Shown here piece by piece: positions 11,082-21,547 of a DNA stretch of 64,000 bases (position 1 is the first letter of the stretch; each line of letters starts with the position of its first letter). The DNA lies in NCBI GenBank assembly GCA_025618425.1, contig CM046832.1, forward strand, positions 63,253,108 to 63,317,107, read 5' to 3'. Source of the DNA: Heliocidaris tuberculata. Its lineage: Eukaryota; Echinodermata; Echinoidea; Camarodonta; Echinometridae. The position numbers and the translations under genes were made by a program. The notes under the pieces were generated by a model, which worked only from the letters and a program-made list of their open reading frames with translations, searched no databases and had not been told where the DNA came from.

Positions 11082-11280
11082 ATGACATTTGCTCCTGTGA
11101 CAACTGCTCCGGTCTAACTTTGCCATGTCAATCCTAAACCTAAACCTAACCCTAACCCTAACCCTAATCCTAATCTTCACATTGTCCTTAACAAAAACAA
11201 AGTCATGACCTTGACCTTAACCTTTGACCCTTCGAGATATGGATGAAGGAGCAAATGTTGCAGGAGCAAATGTCTTATCA
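11082..11280. mobile_element. MITE with ATTTGCTCCTG ends and telomere-like CCTAACCC tract
   Basis: The ends GACATTTGCTCCTG and CAGGAGCAAATGTC are perfect inverted repeats (about 11,087 and 11,265). Within lies CCTAAACCTAACCCTAACCC (11,132-11,170). Related elements with the GCTCC/GGAGC ends and a CCTAACCC/GGGTTAGG tract are at 19,930, 25,776 and 41,945. Confidence 0.75.
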
Positions 11281-11469
11281 CCGTTTTGTACACACACCCC
11301 CTATGCATACCTCCACACACATACACGCTCAACCGCACACACACACGCACCCGCACACTTATCTAAATTATTTATTTATTTATTTAAAATGGTTTATAGA
11401 TCAAAAATCATTCGCGGCTTGTGGGCCGAATTGCAGATTTTTTACAAAATATAACTCAACATTAATCAT
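11281..11469. repeat. CA-rich tract and unassigned AT-rich DNA
   Basis: Imperfect (CA)n with ACACAC, CCGCACAC blocks (11,290-11,360). Nothing else is recognised. Confidence 0.5.
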
Positions 11470-11499
11470 ATCATAATATGATAAATAAGATAGAATATA

Positions 11500-13095
11500 C
11501 ATACACAACTTTGTAAACATGACAATAGCAAAATTCAACAATGTATAAAGAATCATTTATAAATTCACCCCACTGGGAGAAGGAGAATCTGAAGAGTAGT
11601 AAAGAAGAAAAGAAAAAGAGAAAGAATGCGGACAATAGAGAAAGGAAGAGAGAGAGAAAAAACAAAGGAGAGCAAAAGAGGGACAAAAAAAGAAAAGAGA
11701 GCCAGAGAGAGGCAGAGGGACAGAGGAGGCCAAAGAGAGAGAGTGAGAGAGAAAAGGGGGAAAATGTCAGCAAGAGACAGCGAGAGAAAGAAAGGAGGAA
11801 AGAAAGGAAAAAAGAGGAAGAAGAAAAGAGAAGAGAGGGTAGTAGGAGAGATAAAAGTTAATGGCCGGAGCAGATGTGAGGAAATGAAAAAGGTGAAGGA
11901 AAAAGAGAGAAGTAGGGGAATTAAAAAATGATTGCACTTATTGTCATGGTAACGTTTATATGGAAAAGGGTTCCTGGTGTATATATGAACATAGACAAAC
12001 GCATTATTGACATAATTCATACATACACCATATTTTCCATATAGCATAAAAATAAAACACAATAAAATATTTAAATCACATCAGCAACAGTATCATCGTC
12101 TGGTGACAATTTCGGCAAATGTGAGATTTTTGTAGATATGACGAAAATAAGTTTCAATAACGATGCATAAAGGATCATTGTTGTAAATGCACCCCACAGT
12201 GAAAAAAACCCCCCAAAAACGACAACAGAAGAGAGGGAAAGGGAGAGAGAAAGAAGGAGGGTGGGAGAGAAGGAGAAAGAGAAGAGTAAGAAAGAGAAAG
12301 AAAGATTTAAAAAGTCTGAAGAGGGAAAGAGAAAATGAAAGCTAAAGAGAGAAAAAAGGAAATAGATAAGAGACAAGAGAAAGGGAAAGTCAAAAAAGGA
12401 AGAGATTATAGTATTGCAAGATAAAGGGAAGTGGTAGAAATAAGGAGGAAAGAGAGAGAAGAGAGAGAGAAAAGGGGAGGGGGGATTAAAAAACTGATAG
12501 CACCGATTGTCATGGTATAGCGTCAATGTATATAAAATGAACCAGCAATACTTTGGGTATATATATATATATATACATATACATGTATACACATATATAT
12601 ATATACATACATACACAAAATATATACATAATATGAGTGTGGACAAACGCATTGTTGACATAGATATACTGCACCTACCATACATCAATAAAAGCTAATG
12701 ACGATAAATATATTAAAATATCTCAATAGCAATATGTTGCAACAATTTTCAATTTTCAACAATTTCCAACATTTAGAGATTGTAAAATATCGCAAAAGTT
12801 AGCATCAATAAGAATGCATAAATTCGTCTTACTGTGAGAAAGAAAAATTGAAAAGAGAGGGACAAAAGGGGGAGGAAAAGAAAGAGAATCAGAGAGATGG
12901 AGAGAGGAAAAGAAAGCTAGAGAAAGAAGAACGGATAAAAAAAGGAAGCAAGAGGGGGATAGAGAGAGAGATAGAATGTAAAAAGAAGGGAAAGAGCTGT
13001 AGAAACAAAAAGGAATAGCAGGTAAGGAAAATCGACATAGAAAGCGAGAGAGAGAGAGAGAATTAGAGGAATCAAGCAAGATTGCACTCAGATAC
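11500..13095. repeat. Three degenerate ~620-bp tandem units with polypurine core
   Basis: Units begin near 11,500, 12,130 and 12,770. Each starts with a motif like AATGCATAAA..TTC..AC..CCCACTGG/GAGAA, passes into 250-300 bases of GA-rich strand-biased DNA, and ends with ATTGCAC..ATTGTCATGG and GACAAACGCATT.TTGACATA (units 1 and 2). The third is truncated after its purine block. Long Lys/Arg/Glu or Ser/Leu/Phe frames through the region come from base composition. Confidence 0.65.
12556..12613. repeat. (TA)n/(TACA)n microsatellite
   Basis: Alternating TA with CATA interruptions inside the second polypurine unit. Confidence 0.85.
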
Positions 13096-13102
13096 TAGTA
13101 CA

Positions 13103-13862
13103 TTATGCAATATTATTGGCATTTAACAATCGAACTAAGTAAGGCAAAGGACTATTCCTATACCGTGTCGTTTTACATGACACTTCAGTGAATTTACTTT
13201 TGTTTCTCAGATTTCTAGAATGAGAGTTACCACGCGTTTGGGGCAGCCAGTGTTTAAATTTTGACCCGGGTTCAAGTAATCTTTGTGCGAATTTAAGGCA
13301 CAAACATTCTCTGCGATCGCTCAAAGTGGACATGTTACATAGTTTGAGAGCATTTTCATACGAGACATAACGGGGCCCTAACATGAGGCGGCATGCTCGC
13401 TTCTGAATTCTTTCCATTAGGTCAATTTGTGCGGCGGACAATCCGGAGTTCCAAACGGGTGCGCAATATTCAAGCACCGGCCTGATATATGAACAGTAAA
13501 TGAGCACTAGGTCGTCCAAAGGCAATCGGAATTTAGTGAGAACTCTCAGCATATGCAGCCTCATGTTAGCCTTTTTTACAATCTCATTTACATGGAAAGT
13601 CCATTTTAAGTCCTTCTGGATGTGAACCCCAAGTAACTTCACGCAATCTGTTTGACTAATGCTATGTAAATCAATTGAGATAACAGGTGGTGGTGGTGGG
13701 TCACGTATGAAAGTTATCGTCATCACAGAACATTTTTGGGGGTTCAGTTTCATGTTGTGATTGGCAGTCCAATCTTGTAGTTCACTTACGCTTGACTGCA
13801 TATTGGATGCAGAAGACGATTTTCTACAATCCAACATTGTGAGGTCATCCACATACTTCCAT
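13103..13862 (-). pseudogene. LINE reverse transcriptase, 3' part
   Basis: On the minus strand the 249-residue frame begins at the catalytic YVDD box (K-Y-V-D-D-L-T) and continues through LNPQKCSVM, KLLGVHIQKDLKW, a helical thumb region (YIRPVLEYCAPVWNSGLSAA) and IQKRACRLMLG to a natural stop. These are polymerase motif C and downstream motifs of a non-LTR retrotransposon. The upstream part of the same domain is at 14,908-15,056, separated by a 1-kb insertion. The frame itself is intact, so the element was recently alive, but the insertion and the 5' truncation make this copy dead. Confidence 0.85.
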
Positions 13863-13863
13863 T

Positions 13864-14907
13864 AGAGTGCTTACGAAACGGGACGGAGGGGCAGTGCGAC
13901 GGGGGAATCGACCGACCGTGACCGTCCTCGCACACCGTTCCCGTCCTGTTCTTAACTTTAGTTACGATGCGAAATGGACGGCGACGCGAGCGCGACCCCC
14001 GCCGTTAACAGTATACGCCTCAGTATTGATTGGTGCCCCATGTCTGCCCATATACGCACAACTGCACAAATCCAAACGTCAAAAAGGGAAGCATACTCTC
14101 TACACATAATCTTAATATCATTTATAGTGATATGCATGTGCAAAAATTATGAAAAACTGATGAGAAAGGTCTACTTTACATAACATCTAGGCCTTGAAAA
14201 TGTCACCTTTCATACAAACAAACCCAAACTGCGTGTAAATGAGTGCGCAGACATTTTCTTTGCAATGTAAAATTGACACCATGTAAACATCGCCTTTTCT
14301 TGTGAAAATAACATTAGAATTTGATGAGATTTTCGGCACAATTACCCTCCAGAACATGAAGATTAAAATGAAGTAAGCCATTAGGGGAACACCAAACATA
14401 AAGCTTGTCAATGTAAAGACTAAAGTAAAATGTTGGGTGCACGGACACAGTCATAAAGCCCACCATCATGTATTGAACTGTGACTTGAACTAGTAAAGTA
14501 GTAGGCCTATTCAAGTTTGATTAACTTGTTGGACTTAGAAACAATTTATTTGGAAAAGACACAAAGTTAAATCTGCAAATTCACTCATCGAGCAAGTACT
14601 TGTGCTGGTAGCCATATTTCACAACTAACTGGAACTTCTAACAGTTAAATATAACAATTCTTTTCTTGGACTTGGTGATCGTGCGTATCAACATAAGTTG
14701 CTGTCCGCTGTCATACACGTGCGTCTTGTTTACATCCAGTGTACACAATTGCATAGATCCGTCCTGTTAGCAGACCGGACGTTATTTCGCCTGAATACCG
14801 TCCTGAAAATGAACGGGACGGAGAGAGTTTCGCATTGGCGCATGCGCAGATCGATTTTCCGCTCGAGTGAACGTTCTGTTCGCTCTCCCGTCCTGTTTCG
14901 TAAGCTC
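13864..14907. mobile_element. ~1.04-kb inverted-repeat element inserted in the LINE
   Basis: Termini GCTTACGAAACGGGACGG (from 13,869) and CCGTCCTGTTTCGTAAGC (to 14,907) are inverted repeats with one mismatch. The 15-bp sequence TCATCCACATACTTC lies just outside both ends and matches the interrupted LINE codons for KYVDD, so it is a target duplication. Subterminal GGACGG/CCGTCC words repeat. No transposase frame is seen, which makes it non-autonomous. Confidence 0.75.
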
Positions 14908-15056
14908 ATCCACATACTTCTAGTAAGAAGATGAGGACGGGGGATCTCGGCACGCGTCGTTGATGATTGCCAGGAAAACAATGGGGCCGAGTCTGGTCCC
15001 TTGTGGGGCCCCTGCATCAACTTCCAGCCAATCAGAGAGAGACGTTCGATACTTCA
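14908..15056 (-). pseudogene. LINE reverse transcriptase, upstream part
   Basis: Minus-strand translation gives LSDWLEVDAGAPQGTRLGPI followed by a FLAIIND-type motif. This is polymerase motif B (GxPQGTxLGP) directly before the YVDD of the piece at 13,862. The element is cut at about 15,056, where a palindromic MITE begins, so the 5' half is missing. Confidence 0.8.
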
Positions 15057-15060
15057 CATG

Positions 15061-15635
15061 TTCGATGCATACAACTAATATTCTGTTATTCAAACATCTA
15101 GATATGTTTCATAGATATTTAAATGTTTTTTGAAATATTTTTTCCAAATTTCTAAGTTCCACCCTAAAAAAAGCCCCAGATCTCATTCCTGCAATGACAT
15201 CATCTGTCAATCATCAGTCAGCTACACTAACATTCTACAATAGACAGTGGAATGTAACTTCCCCCAGCTCACCACATGCTCAAAATAGAATTGCATGCTT
15301 TCAAACAATATCTCCTCATTATACCATTCTTTTCCTGGTGATGATACTGCATGTCTGATATAGCAACTACTATGTAGGCATTGTATGGTCTAGATGGTCA
15401 TCTCTGGCAAAGCTACATACCACTGTCTCTCCTTAGCTCACTAATGATTGACAGATGATGTCACTGCAGGAATAAGGTCTGGAGTATTTTTTTAGGGTGG
15501 AGCTTAGCATGTTTGAGAAAATGATTTCAAAAAATATTTTAAAATCTATGAAACATATTTAGATGTTTGAATAACAAAATATGAGTGGTATGCATCCCTG
15601 CACATCAACAGAAATCAACTTGCATTTGGGTTGCA
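15061..15635. mobile_element. Palindromic MITE with ~180-bp arms
   Basis: Left arm 15,061-15,245 and right arm 15,432-15,635 are imperfect reverse complements. Shared words include TTATTCAAACATCTA, CCACCCTAAAAAAA and GACATCATCTGTCAATCAT. The central ~185 bp is unique. No coding capacity. Confidence 0.8.
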
Positions 15636-15828
15636 GTGGACCTTTAATAAAGGCTAAACTAGGATCTTGAAATATATTAAGTCATCCTTATCTTCATAAT
15701 TAGCACTGAAATATAATTTCTCTCGTCACAAACACTTTCCTCTGAAAATTAATTATTCTTTAAAAAAAAATTCTTATAAAATTAATTATTCTTCATCATC
15801 AGCCCCTGTTTTTCCATCTATAGATGAA

Positions 15829-16118
15829 TATAGATGAAATCCTCCATAGCAAGGCGGGTTACGATTGGCATCTGTACGTCAGTATTGAAGTCTAACATCG
15901 AGGCTTTCATTGCAAAGATCTCAAATCTGAACAATGCAACGGTCCAATTCATAGAACTGCCTTACAATGACCTCGACAGTTTTCGTCTTATAACTCAAGG
16001 ACTTGATGGTGTGATAATCTGTCACTCTATCAACAATCGTTGCTTTGCAATCAAAGATATCATGGATGCTCTCTATGACAGCTTCCTGCCTTGTTTTCGG
16101 CCGGGGTTTTCGGTTTGA
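15829..16118 (+). pseudogene. IICHS family copy 2, exon 2 only
   Basis: After a TATAG acceptor the frame opens with ATG at 15,834 and gives VTIGICTSVLKSNIEAF, VQFIELPYNDLDSF and GLDGVIICHSINNRCF, clearly the same head half-domain as the other copies. The exon end is changed: instead of ...CAT GTT AGA AGA GTT TTT G|GTATGA it reads TGTTTTCGGCCGGGGTTTTCG|GTTTGA. That is two bases longer, with a poor donor and the wrong phase, and the frame stops at 16,118. No matching exon 3 with VCVIAHDF was found downstream. Copy 2 is probably a relic, or a short one-exon product of about 94 residues. Confidence 0.75.
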
Positions 16119-16263
16119 ATATCATGACCTTTTGCATGCTTTCTGTAAATTATATTTGAATGCTTACTTGCTTTACTTGTTACCCCATTCCTCACCTTCT
16201 TTATTCAAAATTGTCATGAAATCAAGATTGTTGCACTTTTATTTAATTCTGTATAAAAACCTG

Positions 16264-16440
16264 ATGTCTGACAATGAATCAATAGAAAAGGTTATTGAGA
16301 AGCATTTCATTATACCTGTAACCCTAATAGATCCTCAACCTATCGTGGAAAATCGAATTTTCAGATTTCGTAAAATGCTTTTGAGTGCGGTGTCCATAGC
16401 ATTGATATTCCTCCTCATTTTCCTGATTCTCGCGAGGTAG
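16264..16440 (+). CDS. Possible membrane-anchor exon downstream of copy 2
   Basis: A frame from ATG at 16,264 to TAG at 16,438-16,440 ends in a very hydrophobic C-terminal helix, MLLSAVSIALIFLLIFLILA, followed by Arg and stop, like a tail anchor. A CAATAG acceptor inside it (near 16,284) would open in phase 1, the phase used by the family. Copy 2's exon now ends in phase 0, so the two do not join cleanly. It may be a replaced tail of copy 2 or a chance frame. Confidence 0.3.
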   Translation: MSDNESIEKVIEKHFIIPVTLIDPQPIVENRIFRFRKMLLSAVSIALIFLLIFLILAR

Positions 16441-16965
16441 CAGGTGTATTACTCCTTCTAAAACCCTTGACTGATAAATACTGTACCGCAGTGACAGTGG
16501 CGATCAGGATACTACGATACTAAGAAATTATGGAATGTGGTAGTAATTGTAATATAGTAGCTATTTATCTTCTGTTTTTGTTGTTTTTGGCGATGCCTTG
16601 GTATCTTGCATTTTGAGAAGCAAGTAGCTGTGATATTCACCTTCCTACCTTGATTGGCTCAGTGAACGAAAAGTTAAAAAAAGAAGAAGAAGGTAGACAC
16701 TAATAAAGCCAGGTTTACTCAGTAGCATTCGTGTTTCTCTTACTCATTGAAACAGCGTTACTGTAATAAGATATGTGTAGTCTTTTCTTATCACAGAGCA
16801 TTTTATATAGGACCGTAAGCCTTATCAGTGCACCTCGCACAGTTCATACAATCACTGTAAACATTTATCAAAGAGGTACCGTAACATTTTAAGCACTTGG
16901 ACATCTGATGACATGGAGGCAGTTCGTAGCCAGGATTTTTCAATAGGGGGGCAGACGCGATGGAT
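16441..16965. other. Intergenic, no gene seen
   Basis: Single-copy-looking AT-rich DNA. No supported feature. Confidence 0.5.
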
Positions 16966-16969
16966 CCAA

Positions 16970-17560
16970 CCGCGTAGCCATGGTAGCCAGGATTTCATGG
17001 GGGGGGGGGGGGGTTGTGAGCACCCAAAGCGTGCAAAATTGGCGATGAGCACGCAAAACCTGCTCCGGGGGGGGGGATGCAAGGAGGGGGGAGTTTCCCC
17101 CTTCCCTCTTCCCTCTGACGTTTTATAGCAAATTTGAGAGAAAGACAACGGCTCGTAGCACCTTTTTTTAGGCAGAAAGTTAGTTCGACGCCCGGACTAC
17201 TTTTCAATTATTTGGACGCAATACTGCACTGTATGTAACAGGGATGAGTGCAGAGAGGGGGTAGTGTCCCCCTTCCCCCGCGAAGCGCGAAAGCTCTGAC
17301 GTTTCAGCAAATTTGAGAGAAAGATAACCGTGTTCGTAGCAAACAATTTTTTAGGCGGAAAGTTATAGTTCGACGCCCTGACTGCTTTTCAATTATTTGG
17401 ACGCAATATTGCACTGTATGTAACAGGGGTGGGTGCAGGGAGGGGGAGTTATTTCCCCCTTCCCGAGCGAAGCGCGAGAACTTTGACGTTTTAGCAAATT
17501 CTGAGAGAAAGATAACGGCTCGTAGCGCCTTCGAAGGCCTCTTTCTGTCACTTCCCCGCT
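16970..17560. repeat. Three tandem ~180-bp units
   Basis: The phrase TTTGAGAGAAAGAYAACGG..CGTAGC recurs at about 17,131, 17,309 and 17,496, each following GTGCAGGGAGGGGG-type G-rich DNA and GAAGCGCGA. Between them GGCAGAAAGTTAG.TCGACGCCC..CT is also repeated. The array is decayed and non-coding. Confidence 0.75.
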
Positions 17561-17825
17561 TTTTCGCTGTCGTTTTTTTTTAAAAAAGGGGATGAATAGG
17601 GGAGGCATGGCCCCCTTGTGCCCCCCTGTCTACGCCAGTGCATGGATGTGGAGGGTAGCTATCAGGGGCGTTGCTAGAACATTTTGAATGGGGGGAGGAT
17701 GTGACACCTAAATTTGCCGACAAAAAAAGTTGCACTCTAATCTCTTCCCCCCCCCCCAAAAAAAAGAAAAGAAAATCACACATGTAGAGATCTTGACCAT
17801 ACAGGCCCATTTTTGCAAGGAGGGG

Positions 17826-18385
17826 CCTTACGCCTTTTGACTGAATATCAACTTTTCAATTTCTTCATTTTTATTCGCTCGCTTTGCTCGCTCGCAAAAT
17901 TTAAAAAACTTTTTGTACAGAAAATGTACAGAAGTCATATACAGAAGTTACATAATATTATTATCTGGAAACCTCGCAGCCCATATATGTGGATATTCTG
18001 GCTCCTCGCTGCACGAATCTGAAGTGGTGGTTGCCCGAATATCGGAACTTTAAAAATCAATGGGGGAGGGGGGGGGGGGGGGGGCTGCAGCCTATTGCCG
18101 AAGGGGAACGCCTTTTGCCCGAATATCATCTTTTCAATTTCTAAATTTTTTCAAGCAAGCGAGCAAAATTAAAAAAAAAATAACTTTTTGTACAAAAAAT
18201 GTACAGAAATTACATACAGAAGTTACATAATTATCTGGAAACCTCGCTGCCCAAATATGTGGATATTCTGGCACCTAACTTCGCTTCCCGAATATGAAGT
18301 GGTGAATGCCGGAATATCGGAAGTTTGAAAATCCGGGGGGGGGGGGGGGGGGCTGCAGCCTTTTGCCGAAGGGGGAACGCCTCAA
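17826..18385. repeat. Two tandem ~285-bp units
   Basis: Each unit runs from TACGCCTTTTG..GAATATCA..TTTTCAATTTCT through TGTACAGAAGTTACATA, ATTATCTGGAAACCTCGC, a GAATATCGGAA phrase and a G-run to CTGCAGCCTTTTGCCGAAGGGG. The second copy starts near 18,113. Confidence 0.8.
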
Positions 18386-18560
18386 GATAAAATGCCAGTT
18401 TTTCCTTCTTTTTCTTTCCTTCCATTTTCTTTCCTTCTTTCTTTTCTGTTTTTGTTTTCCTTTCCTTTCCCTTTTCTTTTTTTTCTTTACATTTTTCTTC
18501 TCCTTTCTCTTTTCTCCTTTTCCCTTCCCTCTTCCCTCTCCCCCTTTTCCCCATCTTTTT
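18386..18560. repeat. Polypyrimidine tract (TTTCC/TTCTTT)n
   Basis: About 170 bases of nearly pure CT on the plus strand. Lys- or Phe/Ser-rich frames here are compositional. Confidence 0.8.
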
Positions 18561-19488
18561 TTCAAATTTGCCGACAGAGGTGGCGCATTTGCCGACAGCC
18601 CCTCGTAGCAATAAGGGCGGACGTTCCAAAGCTTACGATGCATTTAGAAGTAATGGCAACCATGGCAACAGTGTTTCTAATGATACGGTACCCTGGATCC
18701 GCAAAGTGTGACACAGCAAGAACAAGGTCCAAGATATCAAGGGTTCTGTGCTGATGATATGCTTCTTCATATCTATGAGGCGATTTTGGTGGAAGGCCTA
18801 ATTCATATTTTCGAGTCACTTTATTCCCGTGTTTGCTGAATATGTATTTAAAATAAAACCCAGTTATTTTTAGAAGTCAGAAAGGAGTTTTAGAATTTAG
18901 CTTGTCTATCCGTGACAAATTTATGCCATGACAAATTGTAATAGGCCTGAATATTTCGTTTTTTAGGATTCTGGGATATCACTGACTGGTTTCCTTTTCA
19001 ATTCATTTAAATGTTGTTATTGCCATGTTGGCTGTGCTTGCAATTTCTTGACTTTTTTTTTTCTTATTTTACAGAAAGTTCACGTTCAGTCATTTTTAAC
19101 TCATTATTTAGGTGAACCTTTGATTTCTCTTATCTTTCCTGAAAAGACAACCAGAAAAGAAAAGGAACGCTTATTTTGAATTCTTTGATTAATGAAAAAA
19201 TAAAGGTGAAGTCATTTTCCAACCGGCTGGGGATACTTCAAACTGCTGTTGAATATATATAACAGAAAGCCACCAAACTTTATAATTGTGCCCTCTGTAA
19301 ATCTCCGGTGTACATGCTGCTTTCATATAATTATGTCAATCATTGTTTTATGATAGATGAGCTTTAGCTAAGAAAGCTGGCCTACTATGGAACCCTTCAT
19401 TTATAATCTGAATAATTTATTGGCTTTTGTTATCTCACAATGCTTTAATTTGTGGATATCATGAACCAATTGAATCTGACAGTACGTA
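18561..19488. other. Intergenic, no gene seen
   Basis: AT-rich, without recognisable repeats or frames. Confidence 0.5.
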
Positions 19489-19489
19489 C

Positions 19490-19928
19490 TTTAAAGGGAT
19501 CCCATTCAGTCCTCAATGACAATGCTTTGACCATTCCCTGAATCAACATATACGTCACGATTTTTTTTTCCTTTTCAAAGATTCCAGTCAGTATGTACTT
19601 TTTGAATAAAGACAACCTTTACAAAAGATTAGTAATTTGTCGAGACAGGTGGTGACTGTGATGAAATTCTGTTGTACATGTACATGTATATTAAAATGAA
19701 TCAGTAAATGTTGATAGTGTTCATATTAAATGTATAGACAAATGTATCCCAATACATTTATCTACTTTTTATTTATTCCTCTCTTTCTTTTACATATTTG
19801 TTTGTTTCATTTAATTATTTGTTTGCGTTTTCTTCAAAAGCGATGTAGTCCCGTTTAGAGCCAAGTGGGCCTTGTATACCATGTATACGGAGGAGCTACG
19901 TTGCGTATAGCCTAAACAAGAGTAATCA
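19490..19928 (+). repeat. Dispersed repeat, partner at 49,545-49,990
   Basis: Shares long collinear stretches with the later copy, for example GATTCCAGTYAGTATGTACTT, GTCGRGACAGGTGGT and the run AAAAGCGATGTAGTCCCGTT followed by TAGAGCCAAGTGGGCC. Non-coding in both places. Confidence 0.8.
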
Positions 19929-19929
19929 C

Positions 19930-20037
19930 CAACTTAAAATATCGGTTTTACGTCATGCTACGGCAACATTTGCTCCAAGATCTATTTCTAACTCAATTCC
20001 TCACTTCAACCCTGAGCCTATACCAAACCTTAAACCT
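19930..20037. mobile_element. Fragment of GCTCC-type MITE with CCTAACC-like tract
   Basis: Shares AGTAATCACCAAC, CGGTTTTACGT and CAACATTTGCTCCAAGATCT with 41,930-42,060. It is truncated where block A begins. Confidence 0.65.
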
Positions 20038-21547
20038 AGAAGATAGTTTTTGGAAGCTCTCAAAAACTTTTCGTGAGATTTCTTTGATTTTACTTAATAA
20101 ATAGCAGGGTACTAACATAACTAAGATGCTGTGAAGTTTTTTCCTCCTCAAGTGAAATATTTATCGAATGAGAGGTGAAAAGTAATAAAAATCCCTGGCC
20201 CAAAAAAGAGGGGATGTAAATTCAAACAACGGCCACACACATTACGCACATGGGGATTGCTGTGTGTTATAGAATACGCTACACATAGTGCGAAGCGCTG
20301 GGTTTATTGTGCGGGGAACCTTCGGGTGGATATGGTCTTAGCGTGAGGCAGTGAAAAGCCGTTACCAAGCGTTTCTCACAGATATTTTCACTAAAATTTG
20401 TTCGAAATCGTGAATGGAATGTTAAATAATCACGTACATGTGTCTTATGATAAAAGGAGAATAATATGTGACTATGTTAGATAAGTTTCTTGCCAGTATG
20501 TTTTTGCTACCGAGACTGTGAGCTTTAAAAGAATTCTTGCATTTAGTTAGCTTGAGGTCTATGTGGGTCTTTTTCACTTAGTTTTGAATAAATTGGGCTT
20601 CATTATCAAGACATTTGCCTTAGGTCTATCTTTTCATTCTCAATAACCTGTTTAAGGATTATACAGTAAATGCTTTCGTTGAAACTGGTAACATGAACAT
20701 TGTAAACATCTTATTTGTTGTTTATTGATATCTTATTGGCTTCCACTTGTGAGATTGTGAGATCATGTTGTTTATCAGTTGGTCTCTGAATTGACGCATT
20801 GTGTGGTTAGTGTTGGGGTGTTGTCTTTTTTATGTGTGGTGTCTATTCAAGGAGTATAAGTTAGAAATATCGCTATGTGTTGTTTGGATGTGCTGTTGAC
20901 TGGGGCTAATCATATAAAATTTCTCGTAATGAAAAAAAAAAAGTACCGAAGAATACACGAACATATACAAGAACATGATTGAGGAATACATGAACATAAT
21001 TATAAGGACATGATATCATTATAAGGAGATGCAACTTCAGAACAATATAGAATCTTTAAAAAAAAAAAAAAAATTGCGTGTGTGTGTGTGTGTGGGGGGG
21101 GGGGTGCGGTGGATTGCGTATGTGTGCTCGTTTTATCAGAAACAACCAACGCTCATCCCCCTCGCCCCCTCATAACTCCCTTCTTCAAAAATATATATCT
21201 TCTCCACTAAATTGAGTACACGAAGTAGGAAATTGATCACTTGAAAATGAAACTGAACGCCCCAAACAGGCTCGTCGTGATTATTGCGTTAATTTAAATG
21301 CACGAGTAGGAAATGTAATGCTCGCATTTGGAAATTGAACGCTCATGCTTGATTTTGATTTAACGGAAAGGAAATAAGAGCGCCCGTAAATGAAATTGAT
21401 CGATCGGATTCTGAATTTGAATGCCCGAATATTTTCTCGGGCGTACGCTGTGTGAATTTGAATGATAAAAGTATGAAACTGACCGGGAAAACCTATATTA
21501 TCATTACAAATAAACATTGATGTGATTCCGTCATGTGCATTAAGTTT

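Noticed and set aside
11132..11170. A telomere or chromosome end
   Set aside because: The CCTAACCC tract is under 40 bp and lies within an inverted-repeat element that recurs elsewhere in the window.
18231..18643. Lys/Glu-rich open frames over 18.2-18.6 kb and 11.5-12.0 kb
   Set aside because: They arise from polypurine/polypyrimidine composition in several frames and both strands, with no homology.
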